A DNA stretch of 64,000 nt. It comes from Cyprinodon diabolis (Eukaryota > Chordata > Actinopteri > Cyprinodontiformes > Cyprinodontidae). The translations under genes were made by a program, and so were the position numbers. Below are positions 34,175 through 47,401 of this stretch, in pieces. Each line of letters begins with the position of its first letter. Position 1 is the stretch's first letter. The stretch lies in assembly GCA_030533445.1 (NCBI GenBank), contig CM060062.1, forward strand, positions 19,114,164 to 19,178,163. Reading direction: 5' to 3'. The notes beneath the pieces were generated by a model. The model saw only the letters and a program-made list of their open reading frames with translations, searched no databases and was not told the origin of the DNA.

Positions 34175-35425
34175 TATGTATAATCCCGATGATGGATGTT
34201 AATAGGTATGATCAATTAACCATAAAATTATATCCCCATAAATCTGAAAACTATGGCCTCCTGAAAGGAATTTCAAATTTCAATTTCTCTCCTGTTTTTC
34301 TTTGGGCAACAGTTTCATTATTTCCTTTTTGCTCTCTCTGAAGGAGCCTTTTTCCCCGTTTTGAAACCACCCAATCACCGTCTGATGATGCTGATTGACA
34401 AATATTGTTGCAAACTTAATGACACAAGAGGGATTTGATTGATCAAGTGGATGACTGATCATAAAACTGCAGTCAATATTTGGCTGCAGCTTTATTTCCT
34501 CCTCACAACAGCGTAGCGGGACATCATGGATGCATTGCTACACAGATGGTGATGGCAAAACACATATTTACACTTTGTCTCTTTGTGAGTCTGATAATAC
34601 TGCTTCTGTTTGAATAATATCTTATGATGCTAAAATGAGCACTCTTTGCATATTTATTCAGTTGGAACAAAGTTAAATGGTTAAAGCTGACCAATTTCAG
34701 AGTGTTTGGGATGAAAATCTTCCTCTAATTATTGCATGTAGATCCTTTGGTCCCAGTCCCTCTGATGATATTAAAAAGTCTCCTTTATTTTTGAAGTAAA
34801 ATTTTAGCCTGGGAAACAATAGGATAGTTCTATTTAATGCTACAGCAGACTTTATCTTTTTAATAAAAAATACTGACTTGGTGAAAGTTTAATTAATAAG
34901 AGACTTAAAGCTTACAGAATGAGCAAGGGAGTTGGGTCTTTAAGGAGGTACTTATTTTTCCATCTGGGCTATTCTCCGGAAAAAAAAAAAGCATCAATTA
35001 GAGCGCTAAGCTGAAGAGACAAAAAATGTCATTAGTTCTTGCAAAAAGAATAATGGGTTTTAAATGTTTTGTTTGAGAGGAGGACCGAAAGCACGGTGAG
35101 TCTTTTGTGTTTTCATTCATTTCCAGCAATTATCAGAATTTGGAGGAGGGATTTATTGTTCTACAGTGCATTACTGATCACACCAAAGTTGTGGTTTTGT
35201 GTCTGTTCATTTTCTTGATGTGTTATTTTTGTTTTATACAGCTTCATTTTTTTTCCGGCTAAATATTCTTGCTAATGGGGTTGTGTTTAAGAAAACAATT
35301 AATATTACTAAGCTCTTAGCTGCTTTTAATATGTCTAGTATGGATCCCCTCATAACACATTCCCATAACTAAGAAAAAAAATGATCCTAGCTTTTACGTG
35401 ATGTTATCATAGGGATACTATGATG
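34175..35425. other. Unassigned sequence
   Basis: No gene or recognised repeat. The minus-strand frame 34280-34462 (60 codons) has no motif. Confidence 0.4.
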
Positions 35426-35427
35426 AT

Positions 35428-35605
35428 GCTGCTGCTGGCTGCACAGTGGTACAGTTAGCTCTGTGGGTTTGAAACAAGAAGGTCCTCGTTTGGAGTTCCA
35501 GCTTAAAGTCTGTCTGTGTTGAGCTTGTATCATCTCCATGGGTGCATGGGTTCTCTTTGGGTACTGGAGTGCCTCCTTCCACTGTTCAAAAGCATTGATC
35601 TTAGG
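35428..35605 (+). mobile_element. Fish tRNA-like interspersed repeat, 5' part
   Basis: 'gctgcacagtggtacagttag' at 35438 followed by 'aagaaggtcctcgtttggagttcc' and 'tgggttctctttgggtactggagtgcctcc' near 35546 matches, with decay, the head of the common teleost repeat whose distal parts lie at 4865-4998 and 63388-63515. The B-box position is degraded. Boundaries are approximate. Confidence 0.65.
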
Positions 35606-35972
35606 TTATTTCTTCCCAAAGTAAAATTCAGTTTTTGCTCAACAGTTGTGCACAATTCTATGTAAAATTAAGGTTGTACTCAACAATTGTAGAATAAAAT
35701 GTTCATTGTGACTGGCTTATTCTGAAAAAGATCTGTAGCCTTTTTTTATCAGTCAACTTGACAGACCCCTAATCCCTTAAAGGTCCAACACAGAGACTCT
35801 TGTTGGGTGACAATAGTTCAGTCATTAAAACTCACATGGAAAGAAAAAGACAATTTGAAGAATTTTATTGATACAATTATTTTAAGGCATCGGCGGTCAG
35901 ACCTCGGGAGGAAACATTAGCGCTGAATTTTACTTTAGTTTGCATGAGCAGGTGTATGAGAACAGGGAGGAA

Positions 35973-35995
35973 CCCCCCCCCCCCCCCCCCCCCCC
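35973..35995. repeat. Homopolymer of 23 C
   Basis: Uninterrupted C run. The open frame at 35944-36231 reads through it as poly-proline and has no other support. Confidence 0.97.
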
Positions 35996-36270
35996 GGCCT
36001 GAAACTGGTGGTGGAGTGGAGATAGATAAAGTTGGTTCACTCCATAGACTGCTGGTTGGTGAGACGATCTGTTTGAACTGTATTGTGAGATCCAGTAGAC
36101 TGTGTGAGCTGATTCTAGTACTTCACTCGGGACTCAGAAAGATAGATGTCCAGATGGAGCTAAGCTACGATGGTGGAGAAGGGGATGGATGTGGGTTGAA
36201 TCTGGGTCATCTGAGTCAAAATCAGACATAGTGCAAACACTGCTTGCGCTTGGTTGCGCTTTGGCCCAAT

Positions 36271-36308
36271 CAGCATCCAGAGTTCATCCAGTTGAACTCT
36301 GGATGCTG
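36271..36308. repeat. Perfect 16-bp palindrome with 6-base loop
   Basis: Arms 36271-36286 (CAGCATCCAGAGTTCA) and 36293-36308, loop TCCAGT. Flanked by a second, looser pair: 'ccaatcagc' just before and 'gctgattgg' near 36338. Not next to any recognised gene; possibly the inner part of an old palindromic MITE. Confidence 0.9.
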
Positions 36309-36344
36309 GTTCGGCTCCGTGGAGATGTGGTTCAAAGCTGATTG

Positions 36345-39300
36345 GCTTGATAATTGGGGTAAATAATTAAGTTTCTTCAGTTGAACTTCCGCCTTGGCTT
36401 TATTTTAAAATTATTACCGCTATTATTTATAAAAAAAAAAATAAATAAGTAATTGGGTGACATTGTTTTCTTGCACCCTAAATTCATTTGAAAGTATTAG
36501 ATTTTTGGGGGAATATAGACCACTATAATCAATATATAACAGCTGAATTACACTTTTTTTTTACTTTTAGCATCTCCTTCTCAATTATTCAAGACAAATA
36601 ATAATATATTTAAATACATATTCAGGACTGACTAATATTGGATGACTAATTCAAAATGAAAATGCGAAGACATTCGTAAACTTCCAAATCATTTTCATAA
36701 GACATTTTTAATGATAAATGCCCTGTCACCATTTTTTCACACCCCTTGGTAGTTGGAAAAGCCTTCATTGGCATGATGGCAATGAAACTTACCAGGCATT
36801 GCTGAAAGAAATATGTGGAAAAGATTATCAGTTATTTTAACTCTTGATGAACACAAACCTATGGTTATAACAATTTCACCCATGAAATCCACTTAAAATT
36901 TTTACTTACCTTATACAGACTTGTAAAATATAAATTACTGAGAACCTCCTAATCTGCCTTATAATGCGATGACAATCCAGAACTTGAAAATATGTGACTG
37001 TAAAATGTTAAAATACTGAAATGAAATAGAGAAACCTTTTTTTATGACAGTACAAAAAAACATTTACATCCTGATTGCAAAGACAGGAATTATCATAAAT
37101 ATATACAAATAAGGTATTTGTGCCATTTTATCTGACTCTTTATTTAAAAATGATTGTAGAATAATGAGAAACTTATTTTGGAATATAATATGGGGAATCT
37201 CCTGGTAGAAATTAAAAAAAGTTTTGCTTCACTTATGTGATCTGGAGGAAATAAAATTTCGAAAGTTAGACTTTAAGACATTTTTTACACTTGGCAGATG
37301 TTGTTGTTCAGCTACAAGTATTTAGTTTATTAAGTCAAGAGGGCGGAAACAACCAAGCACACAGATGATGTTGAGAGAGCAATGAGCTGGTCAGCGCCCC
37401 ACTGCGATAGAGCGCAAGCAAAGACACAAGATACTTTTTCGCAGGAGAAGAGTTTGTCAGAGTTGAGCGTGCACCAGACATACATCGAAGGAACGTGTGG
37501 CAGACCTCTCTCACTGTGTGCTAATTCTGCCCTGTTGGCACAAAATAGCGGGCAGTGTGTCTTCCAGGAACTCCATACTACCCCTAAATATTTTACTTGT
37601 ACACAGTATCAGATCATTATGGGTTACTTTCACCTTTGGACACATAAGACTAAATCTATGCTTACACCCTTCCTTCCAATAGGAATTACAGATCTCCAGT
37701 TAACTTTACAAATTTTTGCATTGTGATGAAACATGCACACCAGTTACAATTCTAAAATCAAGTCAATAAAACTTTTTTTTTCATATTTCTAGCCACAATA
37801 TACAAGTTAATGAATTGAAATCAGGCAGGGTCCTTTCTGTAATGACCATTTTACTCAGCGTCTTTGAAACGTTCATGTGGAAATAAAGTGTGACATCGGG
37901 TTTTAAATGAATCCTGAATTACTACTGGTCATAGCGCGAGCGGTCTGAGGCAGTGAGCCCAAAATATGTCACTGACGTGTGCCACACACAACAGGAGATG
38001 GCTTTTGCATCACAGTGTGAGTGCTAGTAAATGATTGGTTACAGGAGATCCTCCAATAAATTAATTGTTTCCACTTCATGGTTAAGTATGTGCTACTCTT
38101 CCAAATCGAGTGCTGGTACTTGGTTATTACACTTTAATAGCTCGCTTGCCAAACTAACGATATATTACTCCATGTGCTGGCGCAGATCAGAGAAGATGAA
38201 TTGGCTATTAATTAGAGTTGCACTGAGAGGGCACAGGGGAGAGACTACTCATAGCCTTGCAATCAGTGTCAACGGGGGCCTTTATTCTGACTGGGACAGA
38301 CGGGCCAGGCCCAGGTCACTGCATCTTACTGCTTAAACCAGTGGATACCATGGAAGAGGCAGCCTCAAACTTGACCGTCTTCGTAGAGCACATCAAAGGG
38401 CACGGGACGTGTAGCAGCTGAATTCATCTGATCTTTTATCGTCTGTCAGGAGTACGGACCTAGCAGCAGAGATGTGTAGGAGTCTTTTTTTGGCTCTGTG
38501 AGGATCCTTAACAAAAGCCTCACGTCCAGATGACTTTGAAATTGAAAGTTATGGGGGAAATATTTGACAGGCGAAGATGATTTGTAGTGAATATTATTGT
38601 TTGGCTCCCTTTTCTCGTGCAGACTCTAAATTAGGCCTTTTATCACAATTAATTAAGCTTCCCTATAGGAGATATTCCATCTTGAGCTCATCCACACCGG
38701 ATAAATAGGTCAAAGCAGCAGGATATATGTCCTTTTATTAGCTGACTTGATCTTTGAGGCATCTGTAGTGTGTTTGCTGAGGGTGTGGGGGTATGACTTT
38801 GCAGATGAGTCTTTGCCATCATTCACTTTGGATGCTTCTTTTATGACTAGTTTTGTCAAAAACCTCTTTTTTTTAAAGCTAGGTATTAGGAGTTATAGCC
38901 TGTCCATGCAAATTAGGGAATTTTGACACTTTGTTATTCATGTCGGTGCCTTTTTAAACACTTTAAGGCTGTAAATTTCACTCTGACAGGCTGCTCCAAA
39001 ATTGCCACTAAATATTATTAAATATTTTAGCAGGTTCCTTGTAAATATGCCCTAAATGTTTGAACGATGGGTGGGAAGAAAAATGGCTTTGCATCAACTT
39101 ATTAGAGGCTATAAAAGTGGCAGTGATTTATTGCATTTGAGGAGAAACTCCGGCTATCTTTCTCTTTTTTTTTTTGCTTATTCTGTTGGCTTGCTTTGTT
39201 CTGATGTGCACATTAAAGAGGGGAAACATTAAATTAAAAGCATGTTGTTTCACAAGTCATGAAAATGATAGCAGTAGATGTTTTTGTACCTGAAGTCCTT

Positions 39301-42240
39301 GAAAGAAAGAATTATGTACCATAATATTTCACAGCCTTAAAACTTCTTGTACCCTTTTAATTCTTTTACAACTTATGATATCAGATGTAGAAGAATAATG
39401 CTGATTTTTTTGGTAACTTTTGTTTAAGACTTTTTTATTTCTGTTTCCTTTTTATAATTTTTTTGTACAGAATATTTTCTTGACTATATCACATTTTGAT
39501 CTTTTGTTGTCACAGTATCACTGTAATATGAATTGTAGCTCAGCAGATAACAATGTTTAAATGAGAAACAATTTGTTTCTATTTTGTTTTATTGCAAAAT
39601 CTGTAATTAAATTTGTATTTGGAGATGCAGCAACATGATAGTGATGACTCAAATCATTAGAACTTACAAAGTCATTGCCCAAGGAGAAGTGGAAGGATCT
39701 AAAAATAAGTTTGGAAAGTTATAAACATAATGATCCATATTAAGGATTACTGAGAAAACATGGTTTTTACACATGCTGCAAATCTATATATATTCTCACA
39801 TGTCTGGTAATAATTCCTTTATGAAAGGTTTAGCCTAATAAATATCATTTGATTTTGATTACACTTAACAGGATCTTATTCAAAGCTTCTAATGCAAAAG
39901 GGCTTTTAAAACTAAATGTTAACACATTTTAAAGATTTTTTTATATTAACATTTAGAAACGGCTTTTTACTCTCTACTACTTAGTTTGAGTTTTTTTTTT
40001 ATAGTTAACAAAGTCAACAAAAATCATTAACACTTCCAGGGGTGCCAATAGATTTTCAAGCTATTTAGATGTCCTTCTCTGAAAATGGTGGTTATAGTAT
40101 GTCTTTGGGAGCCTATAAAGGTTTTATTCTTTAACCAATGCAGAGGATAAATTATTACCAAAAATCAATGTATCAATTTTATACTGACTGGTTCTGAGAA
40201 TCAGTTCAAATAGAAGAACATATTTGATTTTTTTGTCCTTAGAAACATTTAATGAAGCGCCTATTATACACCATATACTTTAACCAACTTTTCATTTTAA
40301 TGAATACCTATTGATATGAATCTAATTGTTCTGCTAGATTCCAACCAACTTATTTTATCTAGGAAAAAGTCAGAATCAGGTCTGCCCTAAATGAGAAGTG
40401 AATTGGAATCAGCTAGAAAAAGCTCTGTTTGTAGATTAAATTAATTTAATTTTTTATTTTTGAATCTTTGTTTTAAAATGCTAAATTCAAATTGAAACAA
40501 TTATGTTGGATAGCCTAGAGAGCTACTCAGAGGTAATAATAAAAAACTGTGATTTTTAGTGAGCTTAAAGTTTGTCATGTCAGAATCAGATTCAATCTCT
40601 GTCCAATTTCACCTTCTTATTCTCGTGCCTCCTTTCTGGAAATGTAGACATAAAATTATACTTTTGCTTTTGCTTTGCACCAGTTTTTAAAGTATGCCAC
40701 ATAATCCAGTGCTGTCTGTGTGCATCAGTCCTACCGGTTAGTAAGATGTGATGGCTGCCATGTCAGCAACACTGCGCATCTCTATTCTTGCTCTCTGCAG
40801 CCCTCTGTGAGTTTTCCCAGGGTTGGCAGAAAACGAGTGCCCCCTTGTCTGAATGGCTATAACCTTGCCATCCGCTTGTGTTTCTGCATGGATTTGTTTT
40901 TTTTTCCCTTCCCTTCTTTACAACTCCAAAGACTTGAACAGTGATGACTCAAGTCGCACAGAGTACACCTCGGGGAAAATTCAGCAGGAATGAGAATAGC
41001 ATGTGGACTTTTTGTCTGCAGTTAGATGTGAGGATGCTGGCACTGGGCTAAAAGCCTCAGCAGATTTTGCCTACCACACACCCCTCCGGTTCATTAGATT
41101 AGGTTGTCTCGTGTTCAGGAAGTGCTGAAAGGCACTGCAGATTGTATCTACAAAAAATGCCATCTTTATATCCAGAGACATTTCCCAGTCCCAGTCTTTG
41201 AATCTCCAAAGTAGTTTTCAATCCAGTTAAGGCAAGATATTGTGGTTGTCTCTTTGTGGTCCTCCTGCTGCTGAAGGCTCTTATCAGAACAGTTAAGTAT
41301 GAGAAAGCCTGTGTTGGTATTTCTGTGGTTGCTCATCTGCACATGAATATCTCTAAATTATTTATTTTCCTGACATCACCATATGGTGCTGCGACTTGTT
41401 TGTCTTGGAGCATACTGGAGAAATGCAAGACTAAGTCTGGGTTGCTTCTCGTGTGTATACATGGGAGAACCTCTTCAAACAATGCCTAGTTTTATTTCTT
41501 TTACTGAGTGAACTGTGTTGATGCAATTCTGTGCAACACGCGCATTCTCATCTACTTGAGTGCAAAGTGGTAATGAACTTAAGAATGTAGACATTTTTCA
41601 AAGAGAGGAACTACTTCTGGTCTGCAGCAAATGGGGCAAATGAAAAGACTCACAAGAAGAAAAAAATGGCTGATGATCCTTTTTGAAATGCCACAATTAA
41701 TTGCTATGCGTTGTCCCAAATGCAAGAATGATTAAACGTGCTCCTAAACTGCCCTGATTTGTGGAGACACCTTGCCAATCTTATTTGCCACTGTTAACAT
41801 TTTCATTCCTGCATTATGCATCGTGCTAAGGGGAAAGGAAGTGCTGCAAACAAATGGCCTGGGGGATCAGTGTAAACACAGGGTGCCATGAGGGGCAGAA
41901 CACTAACTGTTCAGGCGAGCCTCCCTCCACTGCCAACCAAGACACTAACGAGTCAGTCTCTCTGTGTCTCAACAGATCATTGTTTTTGTTTTTTAAATTC
42001 CATTGACCTCAGATACCTGAACACAATGGCTGAGAATGACAAGCTCGTCAGAACCTTGGATATGGGCTGATTTGAGATTCTCCTTGTGTAACATCTAGAA
42101 AAAATAAAGCATGCTAACTCATTCAGGCATTAATTAAATTTTAGGGCCTAAAGTTATTATTTAGTTCTATGTATTAAGATTAAACTCTGCAAAGTCTCTT
42201 TGCAAACAAACAAACAAAAAACAAGGAAAAAAATGTGTAC
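36345..42240. other. Nearly six kilobases without recognised genes or transposons
   Basis: No gene is supported. Frames at 37382-37726 (114 codons) and 38031-38336 (101 codons) have no recognised domain. The segments about 38560-38780 and 41040-41240 look complex and non-repetitive and could be conserved noncoding sequence; this is inference from composition only. Confidence 0.4.
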
Positions 42241-42241
42241 C

Positions 42242-42244
<3 letters not shown>

Positions 42245-42284
<40 letters not shown>
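42245..42284. repeat. (TA)n microsatellite, about 40 bp
   Basis: Pure TA run in AT-rich sequence. Confidence 0.95.
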
Positions 42285-42288
<4 letters not shown>

Positions 42289-42289
42289 C

Positions 42290-44250
42290 TATACCTAAAT
42301 CTATAACAGTATGCAGTTGTTCTCTTTTTTAGACTGGGAAGTTAAAACTTCTCCTAATGCTAGTGGGTGTTAGAACATTGAGATTATTACAATTAGAATA
42401 ATAACATATATTACTTTTGTTCATCGTTTTGATTTTAAAGTGCTGCCTGTAGTATGTAAACTAGAGTTTAAAGAAGAGCAGCCTTAACAGAGCTGATTGT
42501 TTGTCATCTTCCACTTTCTACACTATAAAAGACAGTGTTGCCATTGTTGATTTGCTTAGAAATGTGGGGGAGGGGAACACAGTAGTCAATTAGCTAACCA
42601 ATAGTACCAGCACCAGGCAGCACTGCATACAGCCACGGAAACTGGGGTCACTCTGGTCACACTTGACAGACAATTGTAGAAAAAATAGGGTGAAAGACTT
42701 CAGGTTTTTGAAACCCGAGTTTTGAAATATTTCACCTTGAAACCAACAACGAGCCCATGTCTGATGTAGTAGAACCTAAGAACAGTTTGCCTTTCAAACA
42801 ACAAAACTTGCCTGAATGTAGTTATTTATTTTTATTAATTATGAATTTATGCCAGACATAATGTTTCTTTCTAACTTATTAAATGTGATTCCTATTCCTT
42901 TGACATCTATGTCTTGAGTTAACTTTTACTAGTCGATTCTGACAGCTAGTGCAGTGCTGTACTGACTGCAGTGTGTTGAGGGATTTAGTTCCTTATTGCA
43001 ATAATCAGTGACTGATGGAAGCCTTAGTGATATATGAAGGCGTGTCAAATGACATGTGCTGCCTTTTGAACATGAAACGCCACAGAGTAGAAATATGAAT
43101 TTTCACATTACAGGCATATTAAGTCTCTGATTAGGATTTACTTGATCTGGGATCTTGGCTCTTAGAAGTGCAACGCTGCATGCGGGGCCTGCCATAGTCA
43201 TCAGCTGTCACGGCACTGGCCCGCAGCCTTACTGCTGGCACGTCTCCACCCTCTTACCTCCAGCCGACAATGCAAATGCAGGCAAAGCATGTGTAGCTGC
43301 TGGACAGCTCTGTATACGCTCATGTAATGCCACATGAAAGACAACTTAAGTCTGGTGTAAGCTGATCATTAGAATGATGATCTCCTTCACTGCGATAATC
43401 TACTGTTTTGACAATGGAATCAGTTATTCATTTCAAGTCATAAAGCAGTCTCAAGTTCTTACCAGTGAGTGCATGTGTCTTTTTTTCATTTTTTTACTCA
43501 GCAACTTGCCTTTATAAAGTAGCTAATGCTACAGGAAATGGAAAGAGGGCAGATATTGTTTTTTATGGCCTGACCTTTTGAGACATTATTATTTTTTTGA
43601 TGAATAACTGTTTGCTCTCAAAGCGGGCATTAAACGCGTTTCCTTAAGTTTTGCACTCATCTCCCCTGACAAGTGAACCCAACTGCGGCTCATGGAAATG
43701 GAAAGTCTGCTTTAGAAGACTGGAAGGCTGTGTTAAATAGATGGCAACCAGTTCATTAGAATGCCTTCTAGAGCATGAAAAATGACCTTTTCTCTTGTAA
43801 TGGCAGCTTGAATTCATAGATAGTCAGATAGAACCAGAGCATATTGTATGTTGATAAGGATCACTGGAAACAATTAGCATCACATCTCACTAGTTAGTGC
43901 AAAAGAATCTCTCTTCTCACTTTATTAACACATTTACGCTTAAATGCCTGTCTGACTTGATTTTATGTGACAGACCCTGGAGAAAAATGATATAGGCATA
44001 ATTAAAATGATCAAAAACAATTGACTGCTATACAAAGATGTTATAAAAAATTATTGTGTTTAGAAGATAAATTTTTGACAGGGGAAGGGAGCTAAATATA
44101 AAACACAACTTTATATTCTCAATAAAATGTAGGCTACATTTATATACGTCGCTGAAAAGGTTGAATTACTCTAATGTGCCAAATGCTTGCATTGCCAACT
44201 TGATGACTTCTGTGCATTTACTGCTGTCTTTGTGCTATATTGAATAAATC
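42290..44250. other. Unassigned, partly complex sequence
   Basis: No gene recognised. The block 43640-43990 is non-repetitive with several TTAATTA/CATTA-type cores and could be a conserved noncoding element. The frame 43155-43337 (60 codons) has no motif. Confidence 0.4.
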
Positions 44251-44258
44251 ATAGTTAA

Positions 44259-44680
44259 AGGTATAGAGGATGATCTTTTATTTCCGGGTGTATAATCTAA
44301 ATAAGTCCGCCTCCTAATTGTCAATCATTCTGGTGATATGTGTACGTAAAGCCGTCCTTTGTGCTTATCCCCAGTTAGCTATATTTTTCTATGCATGCAT
44401 ACCTTCAGCCATATATGTGTGGTGGATGCGGAGTTACGTGACCAACGGGGAGCAAAACCTAGTTATTATCTGTCCGAACGCTAAGTTAACTGAGTTCACT
44501 ATAAAGTTCACTATATAGTCGCCGCTCTATATAGTGATTGAAGGATTTAGGGGTTAAGGCAGACATTCGGACACAGTAAGTTTGTATGAGCTATGAGAAC
44601 AGCAACTTTTAAACTGAGCATGCACAAGGAGAAATTGGCTCATGCATCCTCTCAAACACATTTAATACGCGCTCCCTCTC
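44259..44680 (+). mobile_element. TTAA-target element, copy 1 (partial)
   Basis: Starts AGGTATAGAGGATGATC after TTAA (44255-44258). It shares 'cctcctaattgtcaatc' followed by 'ttctggtgat' near 44310, and 'ggagaaat', 'aatacgcgctccctctc' near 44630-44680, with the minus-strand copy at 47402-48619. It breaks off where the LINE fragment begins. A 10-bp stem CACTATATAG/CTATATAGTG lies at about 44510-44540. No transposase. Confidence 0.65.
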
Positions 44681-44684
44681 TGGA

Positions 44685-45565
44685 GTGGGAACAGAAGATG
44701 AGGTGCTGGAGGTTCCATCATGGGAGGATAAGCTCCTATACAGGATGTACCACCAAAACATAACCGAAGTTGCAGATATCAGGAAATCCTACCGATGGCT
44801 AGACAAACTCGGACTGAAGGACAGCACAGAGGCACTCATGATGGCTGCACAAGAGCAAGCCCTAAGAACCAGAGCAATAGAGGCCCAGATCTACCACACC
44901 AGACAAGACGTCAGGTGCCAACTGTACAAAAAGGCCCCTGAGACAATCCAGCACTTAACTGCAGGGTGTTGGCAGGGAAAGCTGACATGGAGCGCCAAGA
45001 CCAAGTGGCTGGAATAGTGCACAGGAACATCTGGACAGAGTATGGGCTGGAAACCTGAAGGTCAAGGTGGGAAAACACCTCCAAAGATGGTAGAGAATAA
45101 CCGAGCCAAAATCCTGTTGGACTTCCAGATACAGACAGACTGAATGGTAATGGCAAACCAACCAGACATTGTGGTGGTGGACAAAAAGCAGGAAAGCCAT
45201 TGAGGTTGACATAGCAATACCAAGTGACTGCATCATCAGGAAAAAGGAACATGAGAAACTAGAAAAATAATAGGGGCTCAGAGAAGAGCTGGAGAAAACC
45301 TGGAAGGTCAAGGCATCAGTGGTACCTGTGGTCATTGAGGCGCTCGGTGCAATGCCCCCCAAACTTGTGGAGTGGTTACAACAGATCTCTGGAAAGACAT
45401 CAGACATCCCGGCTCAGAAAAGTATAGTTCAAGGAACAGCAAAAGATACTCTACCGCACCCATCGCGGGTGGTCTTCCCCCCTGTTTTTCCTCCAAGCTC
45501 CGGTCCTCTACCAGAGGCCTGGGAGTGTTCTGTGCAGTATCTATCTATATATATATGTGATGCAC
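44685..45565 (+). pseudogene. LINE fragment with a restriction-like endonuclease domain
   Basis: C-terminal part of a non-LTR retrotransposon that would use a restriction-like endonuclease (RLE), as in R2, R4/Dong, NeSL or fish Rex6 elements. The first frame (44685-45017) gives SWEDKLLYRMYHQ, then a zinc-knuckle region with C78, H90 and C95; the second expected Cys is Tyr81. After a frame change, PDIVVVDKK at 45162-45188 and, one frame later, EVDIAIPSD at 45202-45228 form the PD...D catalytic core. The tail VVPVVIEALGAMPPKLVEWLQQI follows near 45318-45390. Frameshifts, stops and the lost Cys show it is dead; no RT domain remains. The exact clade needs a search. Confidence 0.8.
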
Positions 45566-45599
45566 CATGGGTAAATTAGGAACAGGTTGACATAGGGCA

Positions 45600-47397
45600 A
45601 ACAAGAAAAAAAAATATTAGAAAGTCATTTTGATATTAATTTTATTGCAAAATCTGCAGATTGAACTTCTAAAGTTATTCAGTGCCCAAATGACAGCTTC
45701 AGAGGTTATGAAATATGATATATTGTTTTTAAAGAGTTCCTGTCTCCAATATAAAATAGAGCTGACCCACATCCACATTTCAACAAACGCTTGAAGCTCG
45801 AAGTACGCATAGGGCTAATTATCCAGATAGGCTGCTTCTGTTTGAAAACATTTGATATCATTTCTGTTGGTGTTTGAGTTGTCATCTATATAATTATTTT
45901 CAGAGATTCAATCTAACCAAACAGTACGTAAAATTGTGTCTGGATCAAACTACTGCTGTTTTATTCTTTTCTTTATGGAGCTCAGAATCTCCAAATTTGT
46001 TAGGAAAAATGTCAGTAAAAAAAACAGCAAAAAATCAAAAATCAAAATTCAGTTCTGTTCCATTAAAGATGTTTACGTCTTTGGTGAAACTGTTGTCACA
46101 TTTGACCTGAACGTATGGCTTGAATGAAGATTAAAATGTTTTTAATTGCTCTTCATTCAGCCTAAAAGCTGTCATCATCAGAAATTCCCTTCCCACTGCT
46201 GTGGTGTTTTTTTTAAAACATATGTGGCAGAAGAGAGAAAAATATTTAGGGTATCTGCAAATGTGATGCACATCTGTCAAACAGCCCAAGGGTAAAAACC
46301 AACACATAACGAGACAACAAATGCTGATCTGGGACTTCTCTGCGGCAAACTAAAAGATGGCTCAAGTTTTCATTAAGGTGCTATTGATTAGCTTTTCCTG
46401 GCAATGAGTTATGGACAACATTAAATAAAAGTGAAAATATTTTTATGACTTTGCTTAGGCCACGCCAGATTCCCTCTTTTACTTCTAGTATGCTCGCCCT
46501 GACAGGCATTTTGTTTTCTCTTAAATTCTTGTGGCTTTCGCAAATCCAGGATCAAGTTTTTAAAAGCAATTTCTCATTTATTACGCTTTTGGTTCTGAAG
46601 GCTTGCAAAATAAAGTCCACTAGAAATACTGAAAGGATTTAATCTTTCAAAAGTAAAACATTAAATAAACCTGTTAAAGTTATAATGAGCAGTTTTTAAA
46701 ATCTATCTTTTTTTAACAACCCAGCTCAGATTAATTCAATTAAAGTGATACTGCTGCATTCTCTTGAAATGCTTATTTTCAAATGGAAATGGTTACATTA
46801 CAGGCTTTCTAACTGTTTGTGTGCTTTTGGAATTTAAAGTCATCCTGCCTGTCATTTATTACACTGAAGCTTTGTTTAATCCACAGAATTATTTTGGATT
46901 ATACAAAGATCATTTGAAAGCATGAATCTTGCAGAGTAGGGAGGGAGAAAAAAGAAATGGTTATACAGCACAAAAGAAATAAGAAAAATGCACAAATTGG
47001 AAGGGGAAGATCTCTGTTAAACAAAAAAAATCTGTAGTGTAAGTACTGTAAGACTGCTATCTTACAGACTAATACTTTCCAAACAGAAGACCCAGACATA
47101 AATGTTAGAAGTTAGGATATCAAAGTATTGTAATTGTTGGTGTGGATTTATGGTGACTAAGAGTTGAGAAGAGTTCAAAAAGCAAGCGACTTTTTTTCAA
47201 ACAAGAAACTCTTCTGTTGGGTTTTTGCGATGGTACGTCAGCTCACACCCTGGGGGACATCAATAAATTGACCCTGCTACTGGAGCAACACCACGGTGTT
47301 GTTATGGTTACAATAGTTTAATCTCTAAGGTGGCCTGTGGGTAGTTTTTTTGACTCCATTGCAAACAGCCTATAGTTTAGCCAGCAAACATGTTTGC
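45600..47397. other. Unassigned sequence
   Basis: No gene recognised. The segments 46470-46640 and 46760-46920 look complex and could be conserved noncoding sequence. TTAA at 47398-47401 begins the next element. Confidence 0.4.
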
Positions 47398-47401
47398 TTA
47401 A

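Noticed and set aside
35944..36231. 95-codon frame with a proline run
   Set aside because: The proline run is the 23-C homopolymer; no domain or splice context.
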